In this document: one piece after another, positions 1 through 11,740 of the stretch
Layout: every line of letters starts with the position of its first letter
Numbering within the stretch: the first letter of the stretch is position 1
Source of the DNA: Fragum whitleyi
Lineage: Eukaryota > Mollusca > Bivalvia > Cardiida > Cardiidae
Assembly (NCBI GenBank): GCA_948146395.1
Contig: OX411548.1
Coordinates: forward strand, 35,782,912 to 35,846,911
Direction of reading: 5' to 3'
DNA: 64,000 nucleotides
Notes under the pieces: model-generated
Told to the model about the DNA's origin: nothing
What the model saw: only the letters and a program-made list of their open reading frames with translations
The model's database searches: none
Program-made: the position numbers and the translations under genes

Positions 1-49
1 GGGAGTCATAATGTGGCAAAATGACCCCCAGTTTTTAACATAGAGGGAA

Positions 50-294
50 AACCCTGCATGACATTTCCAACAATTTGAAATGTTTGTGAGGTGCAAACAC
101 TGAGTAAAGTTGACAGCCACATACTGTAAATTTAAAGTAACCTGATGGTCTACAGATACTTTAAGAACATATATATCTACTAAATGCACAATGAAGACTC
201 TGGTCAGACTATGCAGGTGCACAGCTTGTCAGAGTCTTTGCTTTGCGCATTTTTGAAATATGTTAGAAATCTCACGTACAGGCTCAAATGTAAA
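50..294. mobile_element. MITE, family 1 (AGCCTGTGCATGACATTTCC ends)
   Basis: About 245 bp with imperfect terminal inverted repeats. The left end reads CCTGCATGACATTTCCAAC and the right end reads as its inverted counterpart (GTTAGAAATCTCACGTACAGG). The interior holds a second hairpin, AGACTCTGGTCAGAC paired with GTCAGAGTCT. Related copies lie at 16288-16520, 39300-39502 and 45862-46062. It has no coding capacity, so it is a non-autonomous DNA element. Confidence 0.6.
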
Positions 295-2051
295 TAGTCT
301 CATAATATTCCCCAGTGGGAGAGCATAGTACAGATTGGTCAGAGCTTTAGTTCTTAGTTCCAACCTGATAACCAAATTTTTGCCAAAATTATAGAGGGCA
401 GTTCCCTGGGTCTATGCATGTATTAAATGATTATAAAAAGAATTGGTTACAAGTTTAAGATGTGGTATATTACTTTTTATAATCTTAAATAATCTGTATT
501 CATTGATTTAATATTACATAATGTTTTTAAACTCAGGCTTAAGGCAAGGCCATATTTTACAAATTAAAAGATCATCATGTAGACAGTCATTTAAAAACTG
601 TCCCTCTCCACATCCCAGAGTTGGAACTATGTTATGACCTCTACCTTGCTACAACAATAATTTAAGTCTGAGCCAAAACTATTTCATCAATTAAAAGCCC
701 TGACAGAGGGCATTTCTGTTACAGCTTATGAATGTAAACTCAAAAAGTTCAAGAAGAATGCTTTGTACAGGCATATTGTTCCTTGAATATATAATTTGAT
801 AATGTACATAAAAAAGGGTAAGAAATTAAAGCATCCAAAAGAAACAAAATATTTATAGTTTAATTAGTCAAGACTTTCAAAACATTGGCTGAAAACTTTT
901 GTTCACACTCTGTTCACACTCTAATGAAAATGATTTTGAATCCCAGCTATTTCATATGCCCATTCTGAAATTCCATAAAAATGTTTCAAAATTTGTGAAT
1001 TATTAGTTTATTCCCTTGAATGTCATCAAATTATAAATGACATAACATAACATATCTTTTATTACACCAAAGTATTACAACATTATAAATGATGAAGACA
1101 ATCAGATACTGTTTGGTTTATAATTATTTAGATTTGTTTAGAGGTAATTATCAATATATGAAATAAATTAAACTGGTCACACTTTGTGAACCCATTCCTT
1201 GCATTCATATAGTATGATTAGGGTTTTTTTATTTCATATCACCTAAAAAAAAAAGTTTTTTTCACCATCTAGATAAAAATGAATTGATTAATTTCCTTTT
1301 ACAAATCATTTCGGCATGGGTTTATGCATAAATATACCTACATACCCTATAGATATAATAAATACTATTGATTTCTTAAAATCCAAAAACTAAATTCCCC
1401 CACAAAAAGTGAATTAACTTTTTCAACTATCGATGTATATCCATTTGAGGTCACAAAGAGACCAATAGAACTTTGTAACAGTTGATCGGAAGAACTTTTC
1501 TCAATATTATACGCTAATCCCTTTATCCTATTTTCTCCATCAACAGTTTTTAACCGATAAATTGCATTTAAAGATGTCTTCTATCTATTGCAAGCATGCC
1601 AAGTTTTTACAGTATGATAGGGTTTCAACCCATACAGAATCTCACTCTTATTTCTGTAAATATAACTCAGTTTTTCACAATATTTATAGAGAAAACTAAT
1701 CAAGCATGCTAATATTATAAAATTATTGCACGACTAGATTAAAAATCGATGGTAGTCTACCTTTTCACCTTTAGTGAGATTAATACCCACTTACTGGTTT
1801 ATTCAGACTTAACTTCAGATTTCAACACTCAGGGGAGTCCTGGCGTCTGAGACTCCTTCATTTTGCATGTAAGGAGTTCTGAGGGCTCCAAGGATTACAT
1901 GAGAATATTTTAACAAACAAATGCACAGGGAAGTTTCCTTTCAACTCTTAAAGCTGTAGATCTTTTCACTACAAAAATTGTTGAAGATAAAGTTTGCTTG
2001 CTTCTGAGAGTATCTTCAAAGGAACCATCCCTTTATAATGGGGAGAAAATC
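295..2051. other. AT-rich non-coding stretch
   Basis: No frame of useful length, no convincing splice-bounded exon and no recognisable repeat were found. Homopolymer A/T runs and a small imperfect inverted repeat near 1832-1856 (GGGGAGTC / GAGACTCC) are the only structure seen. Confidence 0.5.
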
Positions 2052-2096
2052 TGGAAAAGAAGAAATTGCTTGTAACAAGCAATTTCTTCTTTTCCA
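2052..2096. repeat. Perfect 22-bp hairpin with 1-nt loop
   Basis: The arm at 2052-2073 (starting TGGAAAAGAAGAAATTGC) is followed after one base by its exact reverse complement at 2075-2096. Flanking bases (GGAGA / TCTCC) extend the pairing imperfectly, so this may be the core of a small palindromic MITE. Confidence 0.85.
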
Positions 2097-2675
2097 CAAT
2101 TATCTCCAATTATGAAAATTCAGACTCCTTACATTGAGCTTGGACTTCATGATCGCATAAGTTTAGAGTCCAACAGAACCCTTAATCACAGAAGTTAGTC
2201 ACTTATGGTCAGTCCCGGTTAACCTTGATGTCTTTATTGAATGCCATGTTTTGGTAATAAATAAGCTATGATAATTTTACAGAACATATTCAATTATCAT
2301 TTTGTCTTTTCAAAAGCTCCCAGAGCTCTCAAGAACCTATTCAAAATCCAAGGCTTTCATTTTGTACAAATTCTAAGCAGCAATACTGCTGTTATTAAAT
2401 ATTCCTGTTCTTCAGGTTTCCAAGCTTTGTGAGAATCGTTTCTGATGATAAAATGCTTTTTGAGAAGAAGTTATTAACGTATCTACCTTTTTACATGTTG
2501 TTCCAGCACTTTCCTGCTGTACAAAAAGCTTTAATTGGCAGATAGTATAGAAGAAGATCAGCATAGATAGATGCAGGCCGATCTTAGCCTACACTGACTG
2601 TTTTTTGAGTGTCTGCTGATTCTTAATGTTTAAAAACTTCAGTTTAACAAAATTCTAGAACATAAAAAATGCATC

Positions 2676-2693
2676 TCAAGAACTAGTTCTTGA
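2676..2693. repeat. 18-bp perfect palindrome
   Basis: TCAAGAACTAGTTCTTGA is its own reverse complement. The same AGAACTAGTTCT core recurs in a dense palindrome cluster at 27150-27425. No other feature was seen between 2097 and 2774. Confidence 0.8.
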
Positions 2694-2774
2694 CTTAATT
2701 GACTATTATTATTGACTTGAATACAGTCCTACACAAAATCATTCTTATCCTATGCCTTGTTTTAGACAGCTTTT

Positions 2775-3846
2775 TTGATTTCTCACTTTAAGCCCCTTTT
2801 TTGCTGACATGAAAGCCTCGAGTACCCAAGTTCATTGCCCAGCAAGAATTTAAAAAAAAAAAACCTTAAAGAGCATATACTAAGGATCATTTCAGTGAAA
2901 TTTGGTTGAATTCTGATGAGTAGTTTCAGAGAAAAAGATTTTAATAATATCAAGGCCCATTTTTTGGTGATGCAGCAGCCCATAGCACCCATGATATCTA
3001 CCCAATCAGAATTCAACGAAGAAATCTGAAAGAGCAAATCACAAGAATAATTCCTGTGAAATAAGGATGAATTCTGATGGGTAGTTCCAGTGAAGATGAA
3101 TTATTTAAGATATCATCATAATTAGGGACCATTTTTTGATGAGGCAGTAGCCTTTGGCACCCATAATATTAACTCAATCAGAATCTAAGGAAGAAATCTG
3201 AAAGATCTTGTCCTATTAAACATTCTGGTGGAGTTAGGTTCAATTCTGTTTAATAGTTTTAGAGAAGAAGATTTTTTTCATATTTCACCATTGGTGGCCA
3301 ATTTTCTGGTGACATGAAAAGACGTATTGACTATGTTATCAACCCAATCATTATCAAATGAAGGAATCTGAAATAGCATTTCCTGAGGATCATCTCTTTA
3401 AGGTTTTGTTAAATTCGAACCAGTGGTTTCAGAGAAGAAGATTTTTTATATTTCACCATTTGGGTCCCATTTTTCGGTGACACATCACCCCATTTAACAA
3501 AGGAATCTGAAAGAGCATGTCCTGAGGATCATTTCTGTAACGTTTGGTTGAATTCTGACCAGTAGTTTCAGAGGAGAAGATTTTTTTATGTTTCACCATT
3601 GGGGCCCCTTTTTTGGATGACTTGACAGCCTGTAGCGCCAAAGTTATCAAGCCAATCAGAATTTCTTGCAAGAATCTGAGAGAACATGTCCCAAGGATCA
3701 TTCCTGTGAAATTTGGATGACATTCTGCCCAGTAGTTTCAGAGGAGAAGATGTTTAAATGAAAAGTTTACACACAGACACACAGACTAACGAAAGATGAC
3801 CCGCCACAACACAAGCTCCACTGGACTTAGTCCAGTGGAGCTAACA
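2775..3846 (+). mobile_element. Pearl/DINE-1-like element A, tandem core plus terminal hairpin
   Basis: About six degenerate units of roughly 170 bp. Recurring marks are CCAATCAGAATT (near 3000, 3175, 3655), GAAATCTGAAAGAGCA, and CAGAGAAGAAGATTTTTT. The array ends in a short ACACAGAC-type simple repeat, then the hairpin AGCTCCACTGGAC / GTCCAGTGGAGCT at about 3816-3841. Open frames inside, for example on the - strand at 2783-3037 and 3453-3701, follow the repeat and are not genes. Confidence 0.7.
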
Positions 3847-3938
3847 AGTGGATTTTTTTCTCTTTTTCTGAATATATATTTCCCAATCTCAATTTTAAAT
3901 TGCTTAAATACTAATGGTGACTTAGTGTGATTGTTCTC

Positions 3939-4184
3939 TTAACCCTTGTCATGCTGAATAAAAACCTTGAAAAAATTGCTTTAAAATCAAGGTGATGAAA
4001 GCACCGGGTGTATCATTTGTGAGTAAGTATTTATTTTTGAAATGAAAGACTTAAAATTTTCTGATTTAAGAAGGTAGATCATGTGTTATTTACAAAGATT
4101 AGATTGCAGATATATGCAGTCTGATCTTTGTCTATACCTCCTACCAAAACAGAAATGACCTCGGCTTAGCATGAAAAGGATTAA
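3939..4184 (+). mobile_element. MITE, family 2 (TTAACCCTTGTCATGCTGAA ends)
   Basis: Begins TTAACCCTTGTCATGCTGAA and ends with a degraded inverted copy (TTAGCATGAAAAGGATTAA). The interior has the family's hairpin AGATTGCAGATATATGCAGTCTG and the phrase CTATACCTCCTACCAAAACAG. Other copies: 4942-5148, 21881-22066, 50815-51062, and partial ones at 15890-15995, 32443-32520 and 44367-45148. Confidence 0.7.
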
Positions 4185-4941
4185 GTAATAAGATGAAGTC
4201 ACAAAATACCATATTGACCCATTGTGATCACAATTAAGACAGGGGAAGTAACTAGGTCAGAGAAGAAAATCAATCAAATTTTACTTCTCTCCCTTAAATT
4301 CTTTATACCTATGTAACGCAACATGAGCTATGTACTCTGAGAGTCTTGAAAAAAATTAGTAAGAACCATGCTATAAGAACGGGGAAAATATATTTTGGAG
4401 AGAGCCAAATTCAAAATGAGCAACAGACCACAATTTTTACATGATGAAATTTTCTATATCTTTGTTTCAAGGGGAAGATAACATTTATAAGACAATAAAG
4501 CAATTTCTTCATTTTCCAAAATAATTTCAAAAGCATTTTAGCTTCAGGGACACAGAAAATTCTGATAAAATGTGCGAACAAGTCAAGAATCATTCAGTTG
4601 TCAAACTTCTAAGCTCTTCAAAGGTCTATGTAAAGAATTTCATTCATTATAATTTTTTAAGCAGACTTGATCAAGCCAATCAAAAGCAAGTTACATTGGT
4701 AGATCTAGAGAGGATTCAGAAGGTTCAAACAAGCCCCCTTAGAGGCTTATTTATTTTACTGTAATTCAATGAAAATCAGTGAATAGTATAAACTCCAAGG
4801 TTTTTGTACAGTGTCAACTAAAAAGAATTCTATAAGGACTCAAATATATGAACCTTTGGTGGTCAACTTCAGAAAAGAATTGAAGACTGTTTAAAACAGA
4901 TGCTTTCCAGAGGGTCCGACGGACTTAAATCTAATAAAATT
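4185..4941. other. Non-coding stretch between two MITEs
   Basis: Nothing recognisable. Frames of 60-64 codons on each strand lack plausible splice sites or biased composition and are treated as chance. Confidence 0.45.
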
Positions 4942-5148
4942 TGACCCTTGTCATGCTGAATAAATTTTGGTAATAATTTTCATCAAAATCAAAGGACAAA
5001 AAGCACTGAAAGTACCAACTGTAGGTGGTTTGAAATTGAGAAACAGGTGGTGTAGACTAACATCAGACTGCACAGATGTGCAGGCTGATGTTTGTCTATA
5101 GCTCCTGCCAAAGGAGGAATATTCTGGGTTCAGCATGACAAGGGTTAA
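4942..5148 (+). mobile_element. MITE, family 2, second copy
   Basis: Best preserved copy in this orientation: TGACCCTTGTCATGCTGAA at the left and TTCAGCATGACAAGGGTTA at the right form near-perfect terminal inverted repeats. The interior contains the hairpin CATCAGACTGCACAGATGTGCAGGCTGATG (given here as one unit of the family; arms CATCAG / CTGATG). Confidence 0.8.
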
Positions 5149-5762
5149 ATTCCTAGCTACTGTTTTGTGAGTCTCAGACTTGAACAACCTGCACCTCTTA
5201 ATAACGAAATCTCTATCAGAATTTGTAAATTCAACCCCCCTTACAGAAATCCTGCACCTGGCATAGAGTTGTGACTATTTTTGGGGATTGTGCACAAGAC
5301 TGTTGTGAGTGCCAGTATAGGCACTTATGACAAAGTAATTTTAGATATACCCTCAAGTTTGTACAATGATGCTCTCTAATCACCATAATTGAAAGTTGAT
5401 GTGACTGCTGGACAAAAGTTTTGTATTCATTTTGTCTACTTGTCATTTTGCTTGACGTCATTAAAAATCCGATACAAGAGCAATTTGTATTACCAAAAGA
5501 TTGGTCAATCAACAAAATGCAATGGTTTCCATTCAACTACATGTATGTCAATCTTCCATTTTATATTTAATCAATCTGTACATCTAGTTAAAGAAGCCGA
5601 AATAAATAAGATTTAATGCAAACAGACAGGCAGTCATACAGTAGCTTTTACATAATTTTTAACAATAAAACATATGTTGTCTGAATGCATCAATTCATTT
5701 TTTCCAAGTCCAAATTCATCAGGATCTAAAAAAAATCAAAATTAGCTGTCAAAGGTATATAA
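5149..5762. other. Non-coding stretch
   Basis: A 101-codon open frame on the - strand (5231-5536) is the longest here. It has no clear domain, its codon use looks like random AT-rich DNA, and no strong acceptor/donor pair flanks it. No repeat was identified. Confidence 0.4.
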
Positions 5763-5898
5763 CCTGCCCTTCATTCAAGACGACAAAACGGTGCTAGCTG
5801 TTTGCAAATTTTACCCCGCTTTGCACACAAATGCATGTGCAAAGCAGGTAAAATTGATAAACAGTTTTCACTGTTTTGTCATCTCGAACGAAGGGCTG
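5763..5898. mobile_element. MITE, family 3 core (CCCTGCGTTCAGGATGACAAAAC)
   Basis: Palindromic element of about 135 bp. CCTGCCCTTCATTCAAGACG at the left pairs with CATCTCGAACGAAGGGCTG at the right. Inside, TTTTACCCCGCTTTGCACAC pairs with GTGCAAAGCAGGTAAAAT. Copies elsewhere: 31216-31340, 34374-34508, 52956-53086, 53576-53656, and as the centre of longer elements at 55301-55542 and 61690-61919. Confidence 0.8.
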
Positions 5899-6303
5899 AT
5901 CAATAAGACCTAAGAGCAAAGCTGCTGTAATCACACAGAAATTGTTATGTTCTTACAACAATTTAACAAGCTAACTCAAAAAGATCACCAGAAGAAGAAA
6001 CTCTAGTCAAATATTTAAAGAAGTGTTATATTTGATAAAGTATTATAAAAGTATCAAGTGTTTGTAGATTACAGCACTTTTCAACACTTTTAACACCCTG
6101 CAAATGACAATCAAAATCCAATTGGTAAACTTTTTTTACAACTCCAAGTATGTTGGTGATGGATGATTAATACCCTGTAAGTACAGTTTTATTTGAGCTT
6201 AAGTTACAAGTGTAAGGTCGGCTAACAGTGAGTGATATTGACACAAGAAAATTTAATTCTTGTCCAGCTGAACTTAGAATAATTCCTAATTTGGCTTATC
6301 AAG

Positions 6304-6333
6304 TGTCTAGTCTAGTCTAGTCTGACTAGACTA
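6304..6333. repeat. GTCTA microsatellite folding into a hairpin
   Basis: Three to four copies of GTCTA followed directly by the inverted form GACTAGACTAA, giving a short stem at the repeat edge about 75 bp before the large inverted-repeat element. Confidence 0.6.
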
Positions 6334-6408
6334 ATTTGCTGCCTATTTGGAAGACAGTTCATTTGAGAGGGAGATTTTAAATCAGTTTTCAGAAAAACAT
6401 ATAATTAT

Positions 6409-6960
6409 CAGTCTGGGGACTTTCGGCTATCCATAACGCGAATCTGTTATGGATACCCGTAACATGCATAAAGTTGACCTACTTTCACAAAAAAGGCTTT
6501 TTTTCTCAGTCAATTTCAACTAGATTGTTTCTGACTGCTTTCAATGTCAATCAAATGTCTCTTTTAAAGCTTTCTTGTCCCTTGAACATACAACTCAGGG
6601 CATTTTAAGCAAATAAAAAGACAAAAATGAGTCAAAAACGGAGGAAAAATGTGCGTTTTCAGTCCTGGATTAAACATCATTTGAATTCAAATTTTAAAAA
6701 TCCAGCGCGACAGATGTCTAGACAAATATCTCACCTTTAATGCAAATCCATAAAAGGCTTGTGTTCGCTGGTTTAACTACCGTGTTCGCGGCAAAGTCTG
6801 TTGCAAGGGTTTGCATTTTAAAACACATACGTTACGGTCAACCGTCACAGAAAAATCATATTTGTTACGGCTTACCATAACGCCCTCAAGTTACGGTTTG
6901 CTGTCACATATCAAATTACGGGAGCAGTCATTTTATTTTTGTATATGGGCATCCATAACG
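6409..6960. repeat. Left subterminal region with GTTACGG/CCATAACG motifs
   Basis: After the 20-bp end the motif appears in both orientations: CCATAACG near 6431, GTTATGG and CCGTAAC near 6449-6464, CGTTACGG near 6829, GTTACGG near 6863 and 6891, CCATAACG near 6952, plus ACCGTCAC-type partners. Multiple subterminal copies often mark transposase binding sites; that role is an inference. Confidence 0.5.
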
Positions 6961-6994
6961 CACCAGAGTCACTGGACACATGTGCTTTTACACG

Positions 6995-7073
6995 GAGACC
7001 GTAGCCTAGTGGTCACGACGAAAACTTTGGTATGGAAAGGTCCCGGGATCGAATCCCACCCGGAACACGGGAT
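6995..7073 (+). repeat. tRNA-related (SINE head-like) segment
   Basis: TAGCCTAGTGGTCA resembles a pol III A box, and GGGATCGAATCCC about 30 bp later resembles a B box. The outer acceptor-stem pairing is not convincing, so it is called a tRNA-derived SINE head rather than a tRNA gene. Confidence 0.5.
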
Positions 7074-7757
7074 TTTTTTTAAAACATATTATTCATAAAA
7101 CAATAAAACGATATGCTTTTTTCATAAGGTATGAGATGCTTTGTACTGGTTTATTTAACCATTTTTTTCAACATTTTCTTACAAACTCTAAATGCAGGGG
7201 GGGGGGGATAAAAAAGGAAATCGTTGAGGAAATGGAGAAATTGATTGTTTTGCCAGTCTCTTTTTAATTTAATCTCTTTCTGAGCTTACAAGTTGTCTAA
7301 AAATTCAGTATTCTATTATCTTTGTAAGACAGCTAAAATAACCTACAGGTATTGACGTCTTTAGACAGGCTTTCCTGGATAACGTATCATTATATAAGAA
7401 CAATTTGTAATGCTGGGTATATATTTTACTGTTCAATGAAACATCTCAATAGTTGTCTTGATTTTGAACACATGTCCATCAATCTATCATTTTGCACTTC
7501 AGAACCATTGTTTTAACGAGTACTTTAAACGAACCAGTCCTCTACATTCTTTTTTTTTCAAATCTTCCTTAAAAGATCCGCTAAATCCGTTTCTGATGCT
7601 TTAAGGAATTTTGGCGTGATGGGTTATATTATCCTTTTTTACTTCCGGGACGTGCCATGTTAGCTAAAAATAATTGGGGCCATGAGTTTGAATCCCGTCT
7701 CGGCCAACTTTCATGCCGCTTTTAAGAAAAGTCTAAGCTTCATCTGTTGTCTACGAA

Positions 7758-8204
7758 TCGGCATATGCTACATGTGCAGTTAAGAACATGGTGTATTGAC
7801 ATGATGAATGATTTTGGAAGATTTTGAAATGGAATGAGCATGTGGAGCGAGTTTTTAAGGAAATTAAAGAAAGGTAATCCAATATCCTTAATTTTGTTCA
7901 AGAAGAACAAATTTAGCGATTTTTACCCCCCCCCCCCCCCCCCTTTATGAAAAATATGCACACAAGTTCTATAAATATCTTCCTATTTCTTCAAGAACCA
8001 ATCAGATTCAATTATTTTTGTGAAATCGCGACTTTTTCTTGCTTTTTTTATTTGGAATTAAGTATTTGATCGTATCATTTAATTGAGTTCCGAGCGTTTT
8101 TGAATGGTTTGGGTGAGTGCTTGGAATGAATAAATGAAGTGCTGAGTGAGCTATTTTGAATGGTTTTGATCGGAATGACTGTTAATTTGACGACGTTACT
8201 CACT
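7758..8204 (+). repeat. Left inner arm of large inverted repeat
   Basis: About 445 bp matching, in reverse complement, 13870-14313. Shared landmarks include GAGCATGTGGAGCGAG (versus CGCTCCACACACTC), ATGCACACAAGTTCTAT, TTCCTATTTCTTCAA, AAATCGCGA and TTTTTGAATGGTTTGGGTGAGTG. A run of 19 C (7926-7944) sits in this arm but not in the other. The arms are well diverged, so the event is old. Confidence 0.75.
7926..7944. repeat. C19 homopolymer
   Basis: Uninterrupted run of 19 C inside the left inner arm. The corresponding place in the right arm reads ATTACCTCCC on the same strand sense, so the run grew from a short C-rich motif. Confidence 0.85.
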
Positions 8205-8565
8205 GTATGCCTATACCTATGATGGATAGGCATTAGGCAATTGATGATTGAATTGCCTATTCTTTTCTTGGGTCTTAAGTAGTATTGGCACGAAATTTTA
8301 TGATTCTAGGTCACTTTGTTGTCGAGTTAAGAGTCCGGAAACGAAAATTGAACAAAACCTGACCGTGACATTGACTTTTGACCCACATAAAATCAACAGG
8401 ACACATTCTTGGGTCATAAGCAGCACTTAAATGAATTATCATTTTTCTATGGTCGCTTGGTTCTTAAATTATAGCCGGAAAAGAAAAGGTCTATGGACAG
8501 ACAGACGTAGCGAAACCAATATACCCTCTCTACTTCGTATGTGGGGGTATAACTAATTCGTTCGG
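8205..8565 (+). mobile_element. Pearl-like element J
   Basis: Contains GGTCTTAAGTAGTATTGG and again GGGTCATAAGCAGCAC, two degenerate core units about 140 bp apart. It then has a short ACAGACAGACG microsatellite and the terminal inverted repeat TATACCCTCTCTACTTCG / GTGGGGGTATA. The same family lies in the other orientation at 59236-59545. Confidence 0.6.
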
Positions 8566-10079
8566 AGGTATTCAAAATTTCATTTTTACAATTTATTACA
8601 ACATTTTCTCACGACATTTTTTGGGTAGCCAACAGACTGCTTTCTACTGTTTTTCCATTGAATTTCCCTCACGTTTATTTGCGATTTCGGTCATGCCCTT
8701 TTATTACCACAGCCGAGTTCGTGTTTGTCACGATCTCACGCTCTACGCGAGTACAAATTAAGCTTTATGAAAGTAAAGACTCGTGGAGATCCTACAGAGA
8801 TCATACAGTGCTTGAAATTTGCCATCTTAAATACTCGAAAGAACTTGATTCGTTTCAAGCGTGATGAGAAATGAGTATATAAAGCGAACATTTTGTGTTA
8901 AATGATTAATGCTGGGCCCTTTCTGCTAATCTTCACTATCCGTTCGAACTCAACCGAAAGGCACGATGTCTTGCCACGACCAAACACGAACATTAACAAC
9001 CTTTCTTGAAACCCTACCGTCAATCGGGAGACCTCGGCGATTCTATGGAAAAGACCTCGGGAATAATCAACCGGAACCTCAATTTAACAATTAAACCTCG
9101 GAAGTACAAAGACGAACTATTTTGGAGTTTTCGAGAAAACCGGATTACATCAGATAAAATAGCGCTGACCCTCAAATTTAAGCGAAATCATTCCACAAAG
9201 CCAATGCTCCTCGATAGAGGTTGATTGAACCCTTCAAAAGACTTCTTCTGAATTTAATGAAACTTCGGTTGTTAGTAATTGACAATTTTTCGATTTCATA
9301 TCGGCTTTTGTTTCGCGATATATTCAATGGTTTTTGGTACTTAACGTTCTAAACATGCCTAGTGCACGTTTTTAACGTGACGCTGTGCATCGAATATACG
9401 GGTTTAAAGTTCTATAGCGTGCGTTAAAGTTTTCTAAAAACATTGAAGTTTTAGAATTAATTACATAAGGTCGACTTTAACATTTATAAAAACTCGTATG
9501 TATTTTAAAGATAATGTCCTTAATAAAACTGGCGATTTTCGGCCAAAATGAAATTCAAATTTACGCGCAAAACGGCACATTTTATGAATTTTCCGAAAAA
9601 TCTGCTGATTGAATTTCCCATGTGGTGATCTCAAGGAGACTTTATGATAAAGGCGGTAAAGTCATAAAAGTTACAGTGAAATATCCGTATGGATGCTTTT
9701 ACAATGCAATGTTTGACGACGTAATCACTGACTATGGGTTTGAGATTTTTTTGTATTTGTAATGTACATTTGTTTCAATCGTCCTTTGGATTTTTAAACA
9801 CAATACAAAACATTTGATTTTAATATTCCGGCAAAATTAATGCTAGATATCGTATAAATCAATACAGCTATTTTGTTTGTTTAATACAGGATATGACGTC
9901 AACGTCGTTTTTTGTACGTTTAAGCGACGTCGACGTTCCCGCGCTTTATAGGTCGTCGAATTACGTTATGTTAAAATGCCTATACTTTTAAGTGCAGCCC
10001 GTGTAATGTTCCGTCTGTAGTTGTTTTATCCATGGTAATTTATGAATCTTATTTGGCCTGGTTATTCACTAAGGTTGTG
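8566..10079. other. Unique-looking non-coding interior of the large element
   Basis: Slightly richer in CpG than the rest of the window, with GACGTCAACGTCG and CGACGTCGACG near 9894-9945. Open frames at 8658-8864 and 9006-9224 (68 and 72 codons, + strand) resemble no known family. No transposase, integrase or polymerase motif was seen. Confidence 0.4.
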
Positions 10080-10475
10080 TGCATTCTAAACTTTAGCTCT
10101 TTGGATTTTGACCTCTGACCTTTAACTGTGACCTTAGCACTGCAGTTACAGACTCAATACATGACAATGGCAACTTTACAAACGATGGTGTACATGACTT
10201 GTGGAAATCATAAAATCCAAAAAAAATATGTGCGAAATATCGCGAAAACATTAATAATTTACTCCTTTTTTTAACTTTGACCTCTTTGTGTGACCTTGAC
10301 ATTAGAACTACACACAAAATGATTACAATTGGCACATGGTCCCGTGATGGTAAATACTTGTGCTAAGCTATTTTTAAAACGATCCATTAATACAAGAAAT
10401 ATGGTGTGGTAATGAACATTTTCAAACGTTTTTGACCTTTGACCTCTTGGTAGAACCTTGACCACCTAAATGTAG
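10080..10475 (-). repeat. Pearl-type tandem core, TGACCTTTGACC family
   Basis: Phrases TTTGACCTCTGACCTTTAACTG, ACTTTGACCTCTTTGTGTGACC and TTTGACCTTTGACCTCTTGG recur at about 160-170 bp spacing (near 10105, 10274 and 10431). The units between share a phrase such as GATGGTGTACATGACTTG / GATGGTAAATACTTGTG. Only core units are seen, without a clear terminal hairpin; orientation is tentative. Confidence 0.55.
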
Positions 10476-11119
10476 TCTTGAGATAAGAAAAAAATAGTTA
10501 ATTGAATTGGAAATGCAATTCTGAAGATGGCTTCCCAAAAATATTTTCCTGTTTACTGATTTTGAATATTTTTTCTAATAATGATATTGAAATGACATTT
10601 CTAGTTTATTTCCTCCCTTTAATCCAAGAAAAGTCAAAATATCGCAAAACCCAGCTCAATGACCCCATATTCTACATATTTTTCCAGAATCGTTATCATG
10701 TCTAAAATTGACTAAGAAAATTTAAAAAAGGACTGTATTACTATTTCTATATTATTTTCATTTGTATTGAATGATAATACCAATTAAATTCAAGAGAAAA
10801 ATGTTTGACCATGATTGGTTTTGAAATGGTCGTTTTTCCATATGCACTTTAATAAAAACGTTTTATTTATCTATCATTTAACAAATATGATCCCTACTTT
10901 TCAAGTTATAGGGGTTTTATCTTCTTTCAATTCATAGACCCGCTCTTTTTTTTCAAATATAATTTTAGGGGGTCTTTTTACATACATTTCTCACAATCAA
11001 GAAAAGTATACCCCACCACTTTAACAATCGATTTTCTCAAAACCCAATCCAATGACCCCCACTTTTAAATGCATGTTTGTAGTAGAAAAATGTTGGGCTA
11101 CGTCATATGAAAAAATCAA

Positions 11120-11740
11120 GAAATCTGTAATACTTTGATCTCAGGTGCGAACTCCCTTAAGGCTTCGGACAATAAACCGCACAAAATTCTCATCGAACAG
11201 TACCGTGTTTGTACGGTGACCTTGACAGATGGATCCCAAATCCTTATCGCCTTAGGTCCAGGTGTTACCCTGGTCTCTGGCGCGAGCCCAGGTCAGATCG
11301 CACAGCCGAAGTCATTGCTCTTTGCGACTCAAAATGGCAAAAATGGCAAAAGGGTCAACCTTGAGCTTGACCGATCGACCCTAAACTCTGCGTGTTGCAG
11401 GTCCAGTTGGACCCTTGGTCACTGCCGCGAGCCCAGGTCAGATCGCACAGCCTAAAAGCATGCGGTTCCCTCTTGAAAAAACAAAACACACCCAAAGTCC
11501 TTCACTATTGGCAACTTGGGAAGCAGTTTTCTACCCCTTTGGCTTACCCGTCAACCCGAAACTCATAGGGCCTCAAGTCCGGGGAGTCATCTTGGCACTG
11601 GCGCGAGCCCGGGTCAGATCGCTCAGCCGTAGCCGTTGCTGCATGGGTGCCAAGTTGATGAAAAAAACCCAAAATAGGCATTTTCAATGGTGTTTTTGGG
11701 GACCACTTGCCCTTGACCGAGATCGTGTGATGATATGCTT
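11120..11740 (+). repeat. GC-richer tandem core repeat
   Basis: CGCGAGCCCAGGTCAGATCG recurs at 11281, 11426 and (with CCCGGG) 11602, so spacing is 145 and 176 bp. The surrounding units share weaker similarity (TTGACCTTGAGCTTGACCGA). The two frames of 106 and 109 codons here are repeat-derived. Composition is visibly more GC-rich than its neighbours. Confidence 0.6.

Noticed and set aside
5231..5536. Further exon of the - strand gene
   Set aside because: A 101-codon frame exists, but no good acceptor in the required phase 2 was found and the peptide has no similarity to the other exons.
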